A DNA stretch of 64,000 nucleotides, taken from contig JABXJS010000037.1 in NCBI GenBank assembly GCA_013538855.1, forward strand, positions 1 to 64,000, given 5' to 3'. This document shows, in pieces, positions 42,675 through 53,115 of this stretch; position 1 is the stretch's first letter; each line of letters begins with the position of its first letter. A program made the position numbers and the translations under genes. The stretch is from Herpetosiphonaceae bacterium (GTDB lineage Bacteria > Chloroflexota > Chloroflexia > Chloroflexales > Herpetosiphonaceae). The notes below the pieces were generated by a model, which was not told the DNA's origin, ran no database searches, and worked only from the letters and a program-made list of their open reading frames with translations.

Positions 42675-42863
42675 ATGATCAGCCCAACATGTTTGCACGG
42701 CTGGAGCATTCTCATCGTTGAAGACACGCGCGATATTCAAACCCTGCGCAGCCGGATTGTGCGCCAAGCTGGAGCAACTGCGGCGGTAGCAGACACGCGG
42801 GAGGCAGCGCTGCAGATCGTAGCCACCCAGCGGATCGACTGTATTCTGCTGGACATCCTCTGA
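42675..42863 (+). pseudogene. Truncated response-regulator receiver domain
   Basis: A 62-residue frame with the first half of a receiver: acidic pocket in SILIVEDTRD and the phospho-acceptor Asp in CILLDIL, then a stop. The second half of the fold, with the Thr and Lys residues and helices 3-5, is missing and is not found in other frames downstream. AAGGATG lies upstream. It sits 146 bases before the chemosensory operon and may be a decayed CheY-like gene. Confidence 0.7.
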
Positions 42864-43008
42864 GCAATCAATATCAGCTATTCGCTGCTAGCGCCACGAC
42901 TATTCCAAGGCCCTGAGTGGTCTTGGATGTGGCTATGCCACACAGCACGTGTGCAACCACAGACACGTGCTCGGCAGTTGCCGCGCAGGTGAGCAAGGAA
43001 CGCGAACC

Positions 43009-44862
43009 ATGAACGTACTCAACAACCTCACGATTCGGACGAAGCTGATCGGCCAAGCGATCGTCGTACTGGCGCTGATCATCACCATGGCTGCCGTTGT
43101 ATACAACAGCGTCCTCGATACCCAAGAGCACGAGCGCTGGGTCACGCACACCTACCAAGTGATCGGCAACGGCGACACAATGCTGGCGCAAGTTTTGAGC
43201 ATGCAGACGGGCTATCGTGGCTTTTTGATCGTTGGTGATGAGAGCTATCTGAGCCACTACAACAACGGGCTGCGCAACTATCAACAGCTGCTCGCCGACA
43301 CCAAGCAGCTCGTTAGCGACAACCCAGCGCAGCTAGCCCGGCTTGAGCAGATCGACCGAGAGCTGACGACGCTACGCAGCGAGGTGTTTGATCAAGGCAT
43401 CGAGCTACGCCGCCAAGTTGCCGCTGGCACCACCGACTTAACCGATCTCGTGCGGCTAGAGCCACAGAGCAAGACCGGCATCGACAGTGTGCGCGAGCAA
43501 CTCGACGCGTTCACCTCGGCTGAGGAGCAGCTGCTGGCCACGCGCACCGCTGAGGCAACCCAGGCCGCAGCCACGCTCAAGGCCACGATCTTTGGCATGA
43601 CCGCAGCGACGATCATCCTGATGCTGGGCCTTGTGCTTTTGATCGCCACCAGCATCAGCCGCCGCGTTGGCATGGTGGCCAGCGCCGCGACCGGCATCGC
43701 CGCCGGGCGCTTGAACGACAGCTATGCGCTGCCAAGCGGGCGCGATGAGATTGGCACGCTGGCCGACGCCTTCGCGCACATGGCCGACACCATCCGCGAC
43801 CACATCAACGAGCAGCAGCGCGCCAACGAGGAGCTGCGCGCCGCCAGCGAAACCAAAGTGGCCAAAGAGTACCTCGAAGAGGTCGTGCGCACCTACAGCA
43901 CCTTTGCCGCCGATGTCGCCGCCGGCAACCTCTCGACGCGCCTCAACATCAACGGCAGCAACGACGAGCTGAGCATGCTTGGCCGCAACCTCAACCATAT
44001 GGTCGAGAGCCTGCACACGATCACGCTGCAGGTCAAAGAGACCAACACCGCCATCGCCGCCGCCGCCGCCGAAATTTTAGCGGCGACAACGCAGCAGGCC
44101 GCCGCCGCCAACGAGCAGTCAGCGGCGATCTCGCAGACCTCGACCACGATTGAAGAGATCAAGGTCATCGCCACCCAGACCGCGCACCAAGCCGACCAGG
44201 TGGCCCGCGACAGCCAGAACGCGCTGGTGGCCGCCCGCCAAGGCACGCAGGCCGTTGAGGACACCGTGCACGGCATGGGCCAGATCCGCCAGCGCGTCGA
44301 GAGCATCGCGCAAACGATCCTGGGCCTAGCCGAGCAGACCCAGACCATCGGCGATATCATCACCGCCGTCAACCAGCTCTCCGATCAGAGCAACCTGCTG
44401 GCGCTCAACGCCGCCATCGAGGCCGCCCGCGCCGGCGAGCAGGGCAAGAGCTTCGCCGTGGTGGCCCAGCACGTCCGCGATCTCGCCGAGCGCTCCAAGG
44501 CCGCCACGGCGCAGGTCCGCGAAATCCTCGGCGAAATTCAGCGCTCAACCAACAACGCCGTGCTGGTGACCGACGAGGGCACCAAGGGCGTCGAGGTTGG
44601 CGCGAACCTGGCCCAGCAGGCCGGGCAGGTGATTCACCGTATCGCAGCGGAGGTGGAGCAGGGTGCCCAGGCCAACATCCAGATGGCCGCAGCGGCCCAG
44701 CAGCAGACCGCTGGCATGGAGCAGATCGGCCAGGCCATGAACTCTATTCATCAGGCGACCACGCAGACGCTGGCCAGCACGCGCCAGGCCGAGCAAGCCG
44801 CCCAGGACCTGCACAAGCTCGCCAACGCCCTGCAGCAGACCGTCGCCATCTACCGCCTGTAG
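43009..44862 (+). CDS. Methyl-accepting chemotaxis protein with CHASE3-like sensor
   Basis: A 617-residue transducer. Transmembrane helices near 12-33 and 200-222 flank a periplasmic CHASE3-type domain ([21 protein letters not shown]). One HAMP region follows the second helix and a second HAMP-like stretch ([14 protein letters not shown]) precedes the long helical signalling domain. The hairpin tip is [52 protein letters not shown] precedes the ATG. The signal sensed is unknown. It heads the chemosensory operon. Confidence 0.94.
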   Translation: MNVLNNLTIRTKLIGQAIVVLALIITMAAVVYNSVLDTQEHERWVTHTYQVIGNGDTMLAQVLSMQTGYRGFLIVGDESYLSHYNNGLRNYQQLLADTKQLVSDNPAQLARLEQIDRELTTLRSEVFDQGIELRRQVAAGTTDLTDLVRLEPQSKTGIDSVREQLDAFTSAEEQLLATRTAEATQAAATLKATIFGMTAATIILMLGLVLLIATSISRRVGMVASAATGIAAGRLNDSYALPSGRDEIGTLADAFAHMADTIRDHINEQQRANEELRAASETKVAKEYLEEVVRTYSTFAADVAAGNLSTRLNINGSNDELSMLGRNLNHMVESLHTITLQVKETNTAIAAAAAEILAATTQQAAAANEQSAAISQTSTTIEEIKVIATQTAHQADQVARDSQNALVAARQGTQAVEDTVHGMGQIRQRVESIAQTILGLAEQTQTIGDIITAVNQLSDQSNLLALNAAIEAARAGEQGKSFAVVAQHVRDLAERSKAATAQVREILGEIQRSTNNAVLVTDEGTKGVEVGANLAQQAGQVIHRIAAEVEQGAQANIQMAAAAQQQTAGMEQIGQAMNSIHQATTQTLASTRQAEQAAQDLHKLANALQQTVAIYRL

Positions 44863-44914
44863 CCGCCGCAGCACCCGCCAGTGGCTGAGCATAGATACCA
44901 GGGAGGGCTAGCCC

Positions 44915-45445
44915 ATGACAACGCCAGCGTACACCGAAGGCGAGCAGCGCATTCTGCGCGAGCGCGCCCAACTGCTGGCCCAGCAGCCAGCGCAGACCAC
45001 GCTTATGCAAGGCGAGGAGCTGGTTGTTTTTCGCCTCGGCGCAAGCAGCTACGCCGTCGCCGCCCGCTGGGTGCGCGAGGTCTACCCGCTGCAGGCGTGG
45101 GTGCGCCTGCCAGGCACGCCAAGCTTCATCGCCGGGCTGGCCAACGTGCGCAGCCAGCTGCTCAGCGTGATTGATATTCGCCCGCTGCTGGATCAGCCCG
45201 CCGCGCCGCCGAGCACGACGGCGGTGGGACTAGTGCTGCGCAGCGCTGGCCGTGAGATCGTGCTGCTGGCCGACAGCGTCGAGGACGTGCGCCGCAGCGA
45301 CAGCGAGCTGATGGGGCTTGTCTCGCAGCAAAATGGCCGAGCCGTAGCCTGGGTGCGTGGGCTAGACCAGCGCATGACCATGATTTTAGATGCGCGCCAG
45401 CTCATGGACGACCAGCGCCTGATTGTTGATGCCGATGCGCTCTAA
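44915..45445 (+). CDS. cheW: CheW-like coupling protein 1
   Basis: A 176-residue CheW: residues about 30-165 form the SH3-like fold (LVVFRLGASSYAVAARWVREVYPL, PSFIAGLANVRSQLLSVIDIRPLLD, IVLLADSVEDVRRSD). An N-terminal helix of about 30 residues is extra. GGAGGG precedes the ATG. It couples the receptor to CheA. A second CheW lies downstream. Confidence 0.93.
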   Translation: MTTPAYTEGEQRILRERAQLLAQQPAQTTLMQGEELVVFRLGASSYAVAARWVREVYPLQAWVRLPGTPSFIAGLANVRSQLLSVIDIRPLLDQPAAPPSTTAVGLVLRSAGREIVLLADSVEDVRRSDSELMGLVSQQNGRAVAWVRGLDQRMTMILDARQLMDDQRLIVDADAL

Positions 45446-45496
45446 GCCGCAGCCTGCGTCACCGTCGCGCCTACGGCTCAGAAGAACGAGTATACG

Positions 45497-47857
45497 ATGC
45501 TGACAGATGCGCAAATTATGGCTGCTGTGCTAGCAGCGTTTCAAGACGAGCAGGCCGAGCACTGCCAAACAATCACCCAGCTGCTGCTTGATCTCGAGCA
45601 GCACCCGGCGGCGGAGCACAAAGAGCTGCTCGATCAGCTCTTCCGCGAGGCCCACAGCCTCAAGGGTGGCGCACGTGCCGCTGGGCAGCCCGAGGTCGAG
45701 CAGATCGCCCATGCGATGGAGGACTTATTCAGCGCCGTGCGCCAGGGCCGCCTAGCGCTGACGCCAGACACCTGCGACCCGATCTATGCGGCACTGCACG
45801 AGATCGGGGCGGTGATGGCCCAGGTTGGCGCAAAAGCGCCCATCGACAGCGCCGCCGCCGCAGCCGTCGTCGCCAGACTAGAGGCTGTGGTGAGTGCTCA
45901 GGCCGACGCGCTGCCAGTCGTAGCGAGCAGCCCAGCGCCAGCCGCCGCGCCCGCCAGCACAGCGCCGCCAGAGCACAGCGACAGCGCCGCGCCCGCCCCC
46001 AAGGCCGATAGCCTCTCGGTGCGCGTCTCCATCGCCACACTCGACACCTTGCTCAACGAGACCGGCGAGCTGCTGGCCTATACCGTGCGGGCGCAGCAGC
46101 GCAAGCAGCAGGTGCAGGAGTTCGGCGCGCTGCCGATGCGCTGGCGGCGCACCGCGCATCAAGTGCGGCCAATTATTGGCAAGCTCCAGTCGCTGGTGGA
46201 GACCGTCCAGCCGACCGTGCACTACCTTGAGGGCCGCCAGGGCTTCGGCTCCAACAGCAGCCATAGTCCGCTGGGCAGCCGCCTGAGCGAGCACGACCTC
46301 CAGGCGCTTGTCGAGGCATTTGTGCAGGCCGACACGCTGATCAGCGAGCTTGAGCGGCGGCTGAAGGCGCACCTGCTGGAGACCAGCGAGGATCATGCGC
46401 GCCTCGCGGCCGTGACTGATCGGCTACACGACCAGATTCGGCGGACGCGGATGCTGCCGCTGGCGACAATTCTCAACCCCCTGCGCCTCCAAGTGCGCGA
46501 CATGGTCCGCTCGGCCGACAAGCAGGCGTACATCATCATCGACGATGGCGGTGCCGAGGCCGACCGCCAGGTGCTCGACGCGCTGCGCGATGTGCTGCTG
46601 CACATGGTGCGCAACGCCGTTGACCATGGCATCGAGCCGCCCGCTGAGCGCACGGCGCAGGGCAAGCCAGCCGAGGGGCAGATCAAGGTGCTCAGCCGCG
46701 TCAACAATGACCGGCTCAACCTGGTGATCGAAGATGATGGCGCTGGCATCGATACGGCGGCGATCCGGCACAAAGCCCAGGCGCTCGGGCTACACTCCGA
46801 GGCCGAGCTACACGCGCTGAGCACCAGCGAGGTGCTGGACTTGATTTTTCTGCCGGGCCTGAGCACCAGCGCAGTAGTCAACAACTTATCGGGGCGTGGC
46901 GTGGGGCTAGACATTGTGCGCACGCAGCTCCAGCGTATCCAGGGCCACATCAGCATCCATAGCGTTGCCGGCCAGGGCACGCGCTTCGAGCTCAGCGTGC
47001 CGCTCTCGCTCACCAGCGCCCAGAGCCTGCTGCTGCAGGTAGGCGCAGAGCAGTATGTGGTGCCGCTTGACGCCGTGCAGCGGATCATCGCCGTTGAGCC
47101 AGAGCAGATGTGCGTCATCGAAGGCCAGCCAAGCATCATCTACCAAGGTCGGCCGACGCTGCTTGTGCAGCTTGCAGCTGTGCTTAACGCAGGGACGACG
47201 CCCACACCAAGCAAGCTGCGCGTCGGGCAAGCAGCGCTCGTGGTGGTGCTCGGCACCCATGAGCGGCAAGTCGCCTGCCAGGTCGACGCCGTGCTCGGCC
47301 AGCACGAGCTGGTCATCCATCGGCTGCCAGAGCCGCTGCGCCGCGTGCGCTATATCTCCAGCGCCACGATCATGGCCGATGGAGCCGTCGTGCCGATCCT
47401 CGATGTCGTCGATGTCATCCGCGGCGCGCTGGGCCTGAGCCACACATTCGTGGCCGAGGTCGAGCCAGCGCCGAGTCAGCGGCGCTGCCGCGTGCTGGTC
47501 GTTGACGATTCGCTGACCACGCGCACGCTGCAGAAGAACATTCTTGAGGCAGCGGGCTACAGCGTGGCCCAGGCCGTCGATGGCCAGGAGGCGCTAGAGA
47601 TGCTGCGCACGCTACTCGCCGACGGTGGCTGCGACGTGGTGCTGAGCGATATCGACATGCCGCGCCTCAACGGCTTTGAGCTGACCAGCCAGATTCGCGC
47701 CGACGAGCGCATGGAGCACCTGCCAATTATCTTGGTTACATCGCTTGACACTGCAGCGGATCGCGAGCGCGGCATCGCTGCTGGAGCAGACGCGTACATT
47801 GTCAAGCGCAACTTTGATCAGCGCGTGCTGCTTGACACCATCAAGCAGCTCACATAG
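45497..47857 (+). CDS. cheA: Hybrid chemotaxis kinase CheA with C-terminal receiver
   Basis: A 786-residue kinase. The HPt domain carries His 53 (FREAHSLKGGARAAG). A Pro/Ala linker replaces a clear CheY-binding P2 domain. P3 dimerisation near 170-320 and the ATPase domain with N box HMVRNAVDHGIEPP, G1 DDGAGID and G2 GRGVGLDIVRTQL follow. A CheW-like domain (about 500-640) precedes a receiver (about 660-786) with phospho-acceptor Asp in VVLSDIDMP. The hybrid form is usual in Frz- and Pil-type systems rather than flagellar ones. Confidence 0.95.
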   Translation: MLTDAQIMAAVLAAFQDEQAEHCQTITQLLLDLEQHPAAEHKELLDQLFREAHSLKGGARAAGQPEVEQIAHAMEDLFSAVRQGRLALTPDTCDPIYAALHEIGAVMAQVGAKAPIDSAAAAAVVARLEAVVSAQADALPVVASSPAPAAAPASTAPPEHSDSAAPAPKADSLSVRVSIATLDTLLNETGELLAYTVRAQQRKQQVQEFGALPMRWRRTAHQVRPIIGKLQSLVETVQPTVHYLEGRQGFGSNSSHSPLGSRLSEHDLQALVEAFVQADTLISELERRLKAHLLETSEDHARLAAVTDRLHDQIRRTRMLPLATILNPLRLQVRDMVRSADKQAYIIIDDGGAEADRQVLDALRDVLLHMVRNAVDHGIEPPAERTAQGKPAEGQIKVLSRVNNDRLNLVIEDDGAGIDTAAIRHKAQALGLHSEAELHALSTSEVLDLIFLPGLSTSAVVNNLSGRGVGLDIVRTQLQRIQGHISIHSVAGQGTRFELSVPLSLTSAQSLLLQVGAEQYVVPLDAVQRIIAVEPEQMCVIEGQPSIIYQGRPTLLVQLAAVLNAGTTPTPSKLRVGQAALVVVLGTHERQVACQVDAVLGQHELVIHRLPEPLRRVRYISSATIMADGAVVPILDVVDVIRGALGLSHTFVAEVEPAPSQRRCRVLVVDDSLTTRTLQKNILEAAGYSVAQAVDGQEALEMLRTLLADGGCDVVLSDIDMPRLNGFELTSQIRADERMEHLPIILVTSLDTAADRERGIAAGADAYIVKRNFDQRVLLDTIKQLT

Positions 47858-47869
47858 AAGGAGACCAGC

Positions 47870-48241
47870 ATGGTCAAGCACATCCTTATCGTTGAAGACA
47901 GCCGCACGCAGGCGATCCGCCTCAAGCTGGAGCTAGAGCGCTACGATGTAGAGGTGAACATCGCCACCACCGGCACGGCCGGGCTACGCGCTGCGCGCAC
48001 CCAAATACCCGACGCAATCGTCCTCGATGTTGAGCTGCCAGAGATGAACGGCTTCTCCGTGTGCCAGGCGGTCAAGGCCGATCCACGCACAGCTCACGTT
48101 CCCGTTGTGATGCTCACCCGCCGTGATCTCGCCGCCGACGCGCTCGAAGGTCTCGAGGTGGGAGCGGACGACTACATCCCCAAGGATACGTTTGCCGAGC
48201 AGAATCTGATCGAGGCGCTGCGGCATCTGGGACTGCTGTGA
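47870..48241 (+). CDS. CheY-like single-domain response regulator
   Basis: A 123-residue receiver. Acidic pocket EDS near residue 10, phospho-acceptor Asp in AIVLDVELPEMNG, Thr in VVMLTRRD and Lys in YIPKDTF. GAAGGAG precedes the ATG, 12 bases after cheA. It has no output domain and is a likely diffusible output of the pathway, for instance to a motility motor or pilus. Confidence 0.93.
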   Translation: MVKHILIVEDSRTQAIRLKLELERYDVEVNIATTGTAGLRAARTQIPDAIVLDVELPEMNGFSVCQAVKADPRTAHVPVVMLTRRDLAADALEGLEVGADDYIPKDTFAEQNLIEALRHLGLL

Positions 48242-48248
48242 GGTTGTG

Positions 48249-48656
48249 ATGAATGTAGACACCGCTTTCGACCAAAAAGAGTTTCGGGTAGACAACGAGT
48301 ACGACGTCATTGTGCTGCGGCAGGCGCTTCGCACGCTTGGCCGCATCCACGGCCTCGGCTTGGTGCAGCAGGCGCGCATCACCTCGGCGATCAGCGATAT
48401 CGCACGCAATATCTTGCGCTACCACTGGAGCATCGCCGTTGCGATCTATGTGAACATCAGCGCCGACCAGCGCTCGCTCGATGTGGTGTGCCATCCAGTC
48501 AGCGACCACCTCCACCCATCCTATGCTGAGTTCGACCGCCTCATCGGCATGGATGCCGTCCAGAAGCTCGTTGATGAGACCAGCCTCACCAACAGCGATG
48601 GGCGCTTTCTGCTGCTGATGCGCGTCTGGATGGAAAGCGAGCAGAAGCATGGATAG
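48249..48656 (+). CDS. RsbT-like serine kinase-type protein, degenerate ATP lid
   Basis: A 135-residue protein resembling RsbT/anti-sigma-type ATPases: YDVIVLRQALRTLGRIHGLGLVQQARITSAISDIARNILRY matches the N-box helix. The usual glycine-rich lid is replaced by RLIGMDAVQKLVDETSL, although the DGRFLLLMRVWM end strand is kept. ATP binding is therefore uncertain. GAGGT precedes the ATG; a GTG one codon earlier is possible. It overlaps the next CheW by 8 bases, so it belongs to the operon. Confidence 0.7.
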   Translation: MNVDTAFDQKEFRVDNEYDVIVLRQALRTLGRIHGLGLVQQARITSAISDIARNILRYHWSIAVAIYVNISADQRSLDVVCHPVSDHLHPSYAEFDRLIGMDAVQKLVDETSLTNSDGRFLLLMRVWMESEQKHG

Positions 48657-49122
48657 CGCTCAAGCGCAGCCGCAGCCCGCCAGCCTGCCGCTGTCCACTG
48701 TCGTCTTCGAGCTAGCGACGCAGCGCTACGGGCTGCCAGTCACCCTGGTGCGCGAGATTGTGCTGGTGCCCGCGCTGCTGGAGCTAGCCGGGGCCAGCCT
48801 GCTGATCTGCGGCCTGCTCAACTACCGTGGTGCCTATGTGCCAGTGATCGATGGGCGCGCTATGGTCGGCGCGGCCAGCCTGCCTAGCATCGACAACCAG
48901 ATCATCCTCGTCGGTGCGGACCAGCCAGAGCTAGGTCTGCTGGTCGATCACGTGGTGGGCGTGTACGATCTTGATGCACGCCAGTCCACAGCGCTTGATG
49001 CGCAGGCGGCCGCCGCGTTTCTCGCCGCCATCGCCACCACTGCCGATGGACCAGTGCTGCTGCTGGACTATCCCGCCCTCCAGGCGCTGGCTCCGGCGCT
49101 GAGCCAAGCGAGCCAGCGATGA
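48649..49122 (+). CDS. CheW-like coupling protein 2
   Basis: A 157-residue CheW domain protein (STVVFELATQRYGLPVTLVREIVLVP, LLICGLLNYRGAYVPVIDGRAMVG, LGLLVDHVVGVYDLD). It overlaps the gene before by 8 bases and the cheB after by 4. In two-CheW operons one often serves the receptor array and one the modification enzymes; which is which cannot be told here. Confidence 0.9.
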   Translation: MDSAQAQPQPASLPLSTVVFELATQRYGLPVTLVREIVLVPALLELAGASLLICGLLNYRGAYVPVIDGRAMVGAASLPSIDNQIILVGADQPELGLLVDHVVGVYDLDARQSTALDAQAAAAFLAAIATTADGPVLLLDYPALQALAPALSQASQR

Positions 49123-50153
49123 GACGCACGGATCAGAGCGCGCCTGTGCGCGTCCTGCTGGTTGAGGCCCGCCGCGATCAGCAACAAGTGCTTGGCGCAC
49201 TCATCGCAGGCGCGCGGCTGGAGCTTGTTGGCACGGTGGGCACAGCCACCGAGGCGCTTGCGGCAGTTGCACGCCTCCGCCCCGAGGTTGTGGCGATCAA
49301 CGTGCAGCTGTACGGCGGCGATGGCTTAGCGCTCACCCGCCAGATCATGCAGCGCTGTCCAACGCCGATTGTGCTGTATGACGCAGGCCTGCGCAGCTGC
49401 ACGCCCGACGAGGCCACAGCAGCTGGTGCGCTGGCCCTGGTGCAGCACCCCACCAGCCGCGCCGCCGCTGACACGAGCAGCCAGCGCGACATGTTTGTGA
49501 AGACCCTGGCGGTGATGGCCGGGGTGCCGGTGGTCACGCGCTTTGCCACACGCACAGCGCCAGCGCCGCAACTGCGCAGCGCTGGCTATCAACTGCTGGC
49601 CATCGCCGCCTCAACCGGCGGACCCAGCGCTGTTCAGCGCATCGTGTGCCAGCTCGGGCCGCGCTTTCCGCTGCCGATCATCATCGTGCAGCATATCGCC
49701 GACACCTTTGTGCAGTCGCTCGCCGAGTGGCTGATCAGCGTTACGGCCATGCCTGTCAATGTTGTGCAGCAAGAGCTAGCGCTTCAGCCAGGCCAGCTCT
49801 ACCTGGCTGAGTCGCGGCACCACCTGATGGTCCCGCGCCGCGGCTGGGTGACCGTGCGCCCAGGCGACCAGATCACCGATGCCTACTGCCCCAGCGCCGA
49901 CCGCATGTTCCACTCGGTGGCGCAGATCTACGGCCAGCACGCGATCGGCCTCATCCTCTCGGGCATGGGCGATGATGGCGCACGCGGCCTGGCCGCGCTG
50001 CATCAGGCTGGCGGCCTGACCCTGGCGCAAAACGAGGCGAGCTGTGTTGTGTACGGGATGCCGCAGGCCGCCGTGCGGGCCAACGCCGTCGACTACAGCG
50101 ACGATTTAGACCAGCTCGCCGCGCTCATTGAGCGCCACACTGCCGTGAGGTGA
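49119..50153 (+). CDS. cheB: CheB methylesterase with degenerate receiver
   Basis: A 344-residue protein. The receiver (about 10-125) lacks its phospho-acceptor Asp, which is Asn 61 (VAINVQLYGGDG), and the acidic pocket is Glu-Ala-Arg-Arg-Asp rather than Asp-Asp. The C-terminal methylesterase keeps its triad: Ser 165 (IAASTGGPS), His 192 (IVQHIADTF) and Asp near 285 (SGMGDDGARG). It should demethylate receptor glutamates but probably is not activated by CheA phosphorylation. The 4-base overlap couples it to cheW 2. Confidence 0.93.
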   Translation: MRRTDQSAPVRVLLVEARRDQQQVLGALIAGARLELVGTVGTATEALAAVARLRPEVVAINVQLYGGDGLALTRQIMQRCPTPIVLYDAGLRSCTPDEATAAGALALVQHPTSRAAADTSSQRDMFVKTLAVMAGVPVVTRFATRTAPAPQLRSAGYQLLAIAASTGGPSAVQRIVCQLGPRFPLPIIIVQHIADTFVQSLAEWLISVTAMPVNVVQQELALQPGQLYLAESRHHLMVPRRGWVTVRPGDQITDAYCPSADRMFHSVAQIYGQHAIGLILSGMGDDGARGLAALHQAGGLTLAQNEASCVVYGMPQAAVRANAVDYSDDLDQLAALIERHTAVR

Positions 50154-50157
50154 CGCA

Positions 50158-51609
50158 ATGCAAGAGCTTCAACTCGATGAACAGCAGTATCAGCGCCTGC
50201 GCGCGCTTGTGCAGCTGCGCAGCGGCCTGTTCTACGCCGACCACAAGCGCGCTGACTTGCTCCAGGGGCTGCAGCGCACCAGCCGCGAGTGTGGCATTAG
50301 CGACCCCGACCAGCTCTACGCTGGCCTCAGCTCCAACGGCCTGCTGTGGGACACGCTGATCCTGCACCTGACGATTGGCGAGACCTACTTTTTTCGCAAT
50401 CGGCCACAGTTCGCCGCCCTGCGCAGCACAATCCTGCCGGAGCTGATGGAGCGCCGCGCCATGAGCCAGCATATGCGCATCTGGAGCGCTGGCTGTGCCA
50501 CCGGCGAGGAGCCGTACTCGATTGCGATGGAGCTACGTGAGCTGTTCCAGCACAGCCCTGGCTGGCTGGCAAGCATTCTGGCCACCGATATCAACCCCGC
50601 CTTTCTCGCTCGCGCCCAGGCCGGGCTGTACGGCGCATGGTCGTTCCGCGATACCCCCGATGCAGTGCGCGACCGCTACTTTGTGCCCCAGCAAAATCGC
50701 TGGCGCATCAAGCCAGAGATCAGCCAGATGGTACGCTTCATGCGGCTCAATCTCGCCGAGCCAAGCTATCCCAGCCTTGTCAGCGGCACGTGTGCCATGG
50801 ACCTGATTGTCTGCCGCAATGTGACGATCTACTTCGATGCGGCCACAACGCGGGCGGTGGTCGAGCGGCTGTACCACGCGCTCACGCCTGGCGGCTGGCT
50901 CATCGTGGGCCACGCCGAGCCGCAGGCCAGCATCTACCACGCCTTTGAGGTGCAGAACTTTCCGGACACGGTCGTGTATCGCAAGCCGCTGAGTGCGCCG
51001 ATGATCTTTACCGACCAGCCGCTGGAGCTACCACCGCCGCCAAGCAGTCTCGCAAGCCCCGGCGCGCCCCCACCACAGCCTATGCCCAGCGCGGCCAATC
51101 CGCGCACCACGCCCCCAAAGCCCGCCGCGCCACAGCCCCGGCATGTTCCAGCACCAGGCCCCGCGCCAGCGCAGTCAGCAGCACCACAGCCCGCCCAGAT
51201 CGGCGTGGCGCAGCTGCTGGCCCAGGCCCAGCAGGCTGCCGATCAAGGCAACTGGCAGGCGGCCGCCGCGCTGTGCCTACAAATCTTGGAGCGCGAGCCG
51301 CTGCTGGTGGCCGCGCACTATCTCCAGGCCCAGCTGTTCGAGCAGCAGGATGACCTCGATCAAGCCCTGGCCGCCTACCGCAAGACCACCTACTTAGATC
51401 GCTCGTTTGTGCTGGGGATGCTCGGCATGGGCCACATCTGGCGCAAAAAAGGCCGCAGCGCCGAGGCGCGTCGCTGCTATCGCAACGCCTTGAATCAGCT
51501 CCAGCAGCTGCCGCCGCAGCAAACCGTCGCCGGCAGCGCTGCCCTGACTGCCGCCGAGCTTGTCGCGGCCGTGCGCCACCTGCTGCACACGCTCGCCGAT
51601 AAGCCTTGA
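50158..51609 (+). CDS. cheR: CheR methyltransferase with C-terminal TPR domain
   Basis: A 483-residue protein. Residues 1-275 form a CheR MCP methyltransferase with SAM loop IWSAGCATGEEPYSIAM and the LIVCRNVTIYF motif. A Pro-rich linker near 285-345 leads to TPR repeats (about 350-450, LLAQAQQAADQGNWQAAAALC, LFEQQDDLDQALAAYRKTTYLDRS). TPR-fused CheR proteins are frequent in non-flagellar chemosensory systems. GAGGTGA precedes the ATG. It closes the operon. Confidence 0.93.
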   Translation: MQELQLDEQQYQRLRALVQLRSGLFYADHKRADLLQGLQRTSRECGISDPDQLYAGLSSNGLLWDTLILHLTIGETYFFRNRPQFAALRSTILPELMERRAMSQHMRIWSAGCATGEEPYSIAMELRELFQHSPGWLASILATDINPAFLARAQAGLYGAWSFRDTPDAVRDRYFVPQQNRWRIKPEISQMVRFMRLNLAEPSYPSLVSGTCAMDLIVCRNVTIYFDAATTRAVVERLYHALTPGGWLIVGHAEPQASIYHAFEVQNFPDTVVYRKPLSAPMIFTDQPLELPPPPSSLASPGAPPPQPMPSAANPRTTPPKPAAPQPRHVPAPGPAPAQSAAPQPAQIGVAQLLAQAQQAADQGNWQAAAALCLQILEREPLLVAAHYLQAQLFEQQDDLDQALAAYRKTTYLDRSFVLGMLGMGHIWRKKGRSAEARRCYRNALNQLQQLPPQQTVAGSAALTAAELVAAVRHLLHTLADKP

Positions 51610-51664
51610 GCCTGCGCCAGCGCCCGCCAGCGCAACGTGCGGCGCTCGTCATCACGGCCCGCTG

Positions 51665-51723
51665 GCACGCCGACGCGCCAGAAACCGACGACAGCGCACG
51701 ACTGCGGCTACGCACGGCTGCGC
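51665..51723. repeat. Dispersed intergenic repeat, copy B
   Basis: Matches 41975-42035 in the same orientation. It lies between the convergent cheR and SIS-domain genes and also includes the CAACGTGCGG word of the 78-bp repeat just before it. Confidence 0.85.
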
Positions 51724-51748
51724 GTCGTTCAGCAAACAGTCCACTATT

Positions 51749-52792
<1,044 letters not shown>

Positions 52793-52847
52793 CGCTGTCT
52801 CCATTCTGTCAAGTTCGCCAGCTCAGCACCGAGCTGCTCGATGTGAT

Positions 52848-53106
52848 TGCTGAAGCGTGCGCGCTGCTCAATCCACGGCCCGGCTGCGGCTGTGCCTGCT
52901 CGTGCGGTGCGTCGGGCCGCCTGCGCCCGTGCCGCGCCCGCGCCCTGATCACCAGCGCCGCGTGTGCAGTTCGTCAGCCGCCGGTGCTGCGTATGCTGAA
53001 GCGTGCGCGCTGCGCAATCCACGGCCTGGCTGCGGCTGTGCCTGCTCGTGCGGTGCGTCGGGCCGCCTGCGCCCGTGCCGCGCCCGCGCCCTGATCACCA
53101 GCGCCG
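52848..53106. repeat. Tandem duplication, 146-bp unit
   Basis: Two direct copies start at 52848 and 52994, each opening TGCTGAAGCGTGCGCGCTGC. About 113 bases are nearly identical, and the first copy carries a further unique end. They fill the gap between the NagA and SIS genes. Confidence 0.92.
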
Positions 53107-53115
53107 GTTATTCAT

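Noticed and set aside
52848-53106. CRISPR-like array
   Set aside because: Only two long head-to-tail copies with no short repeats or unique spacers.
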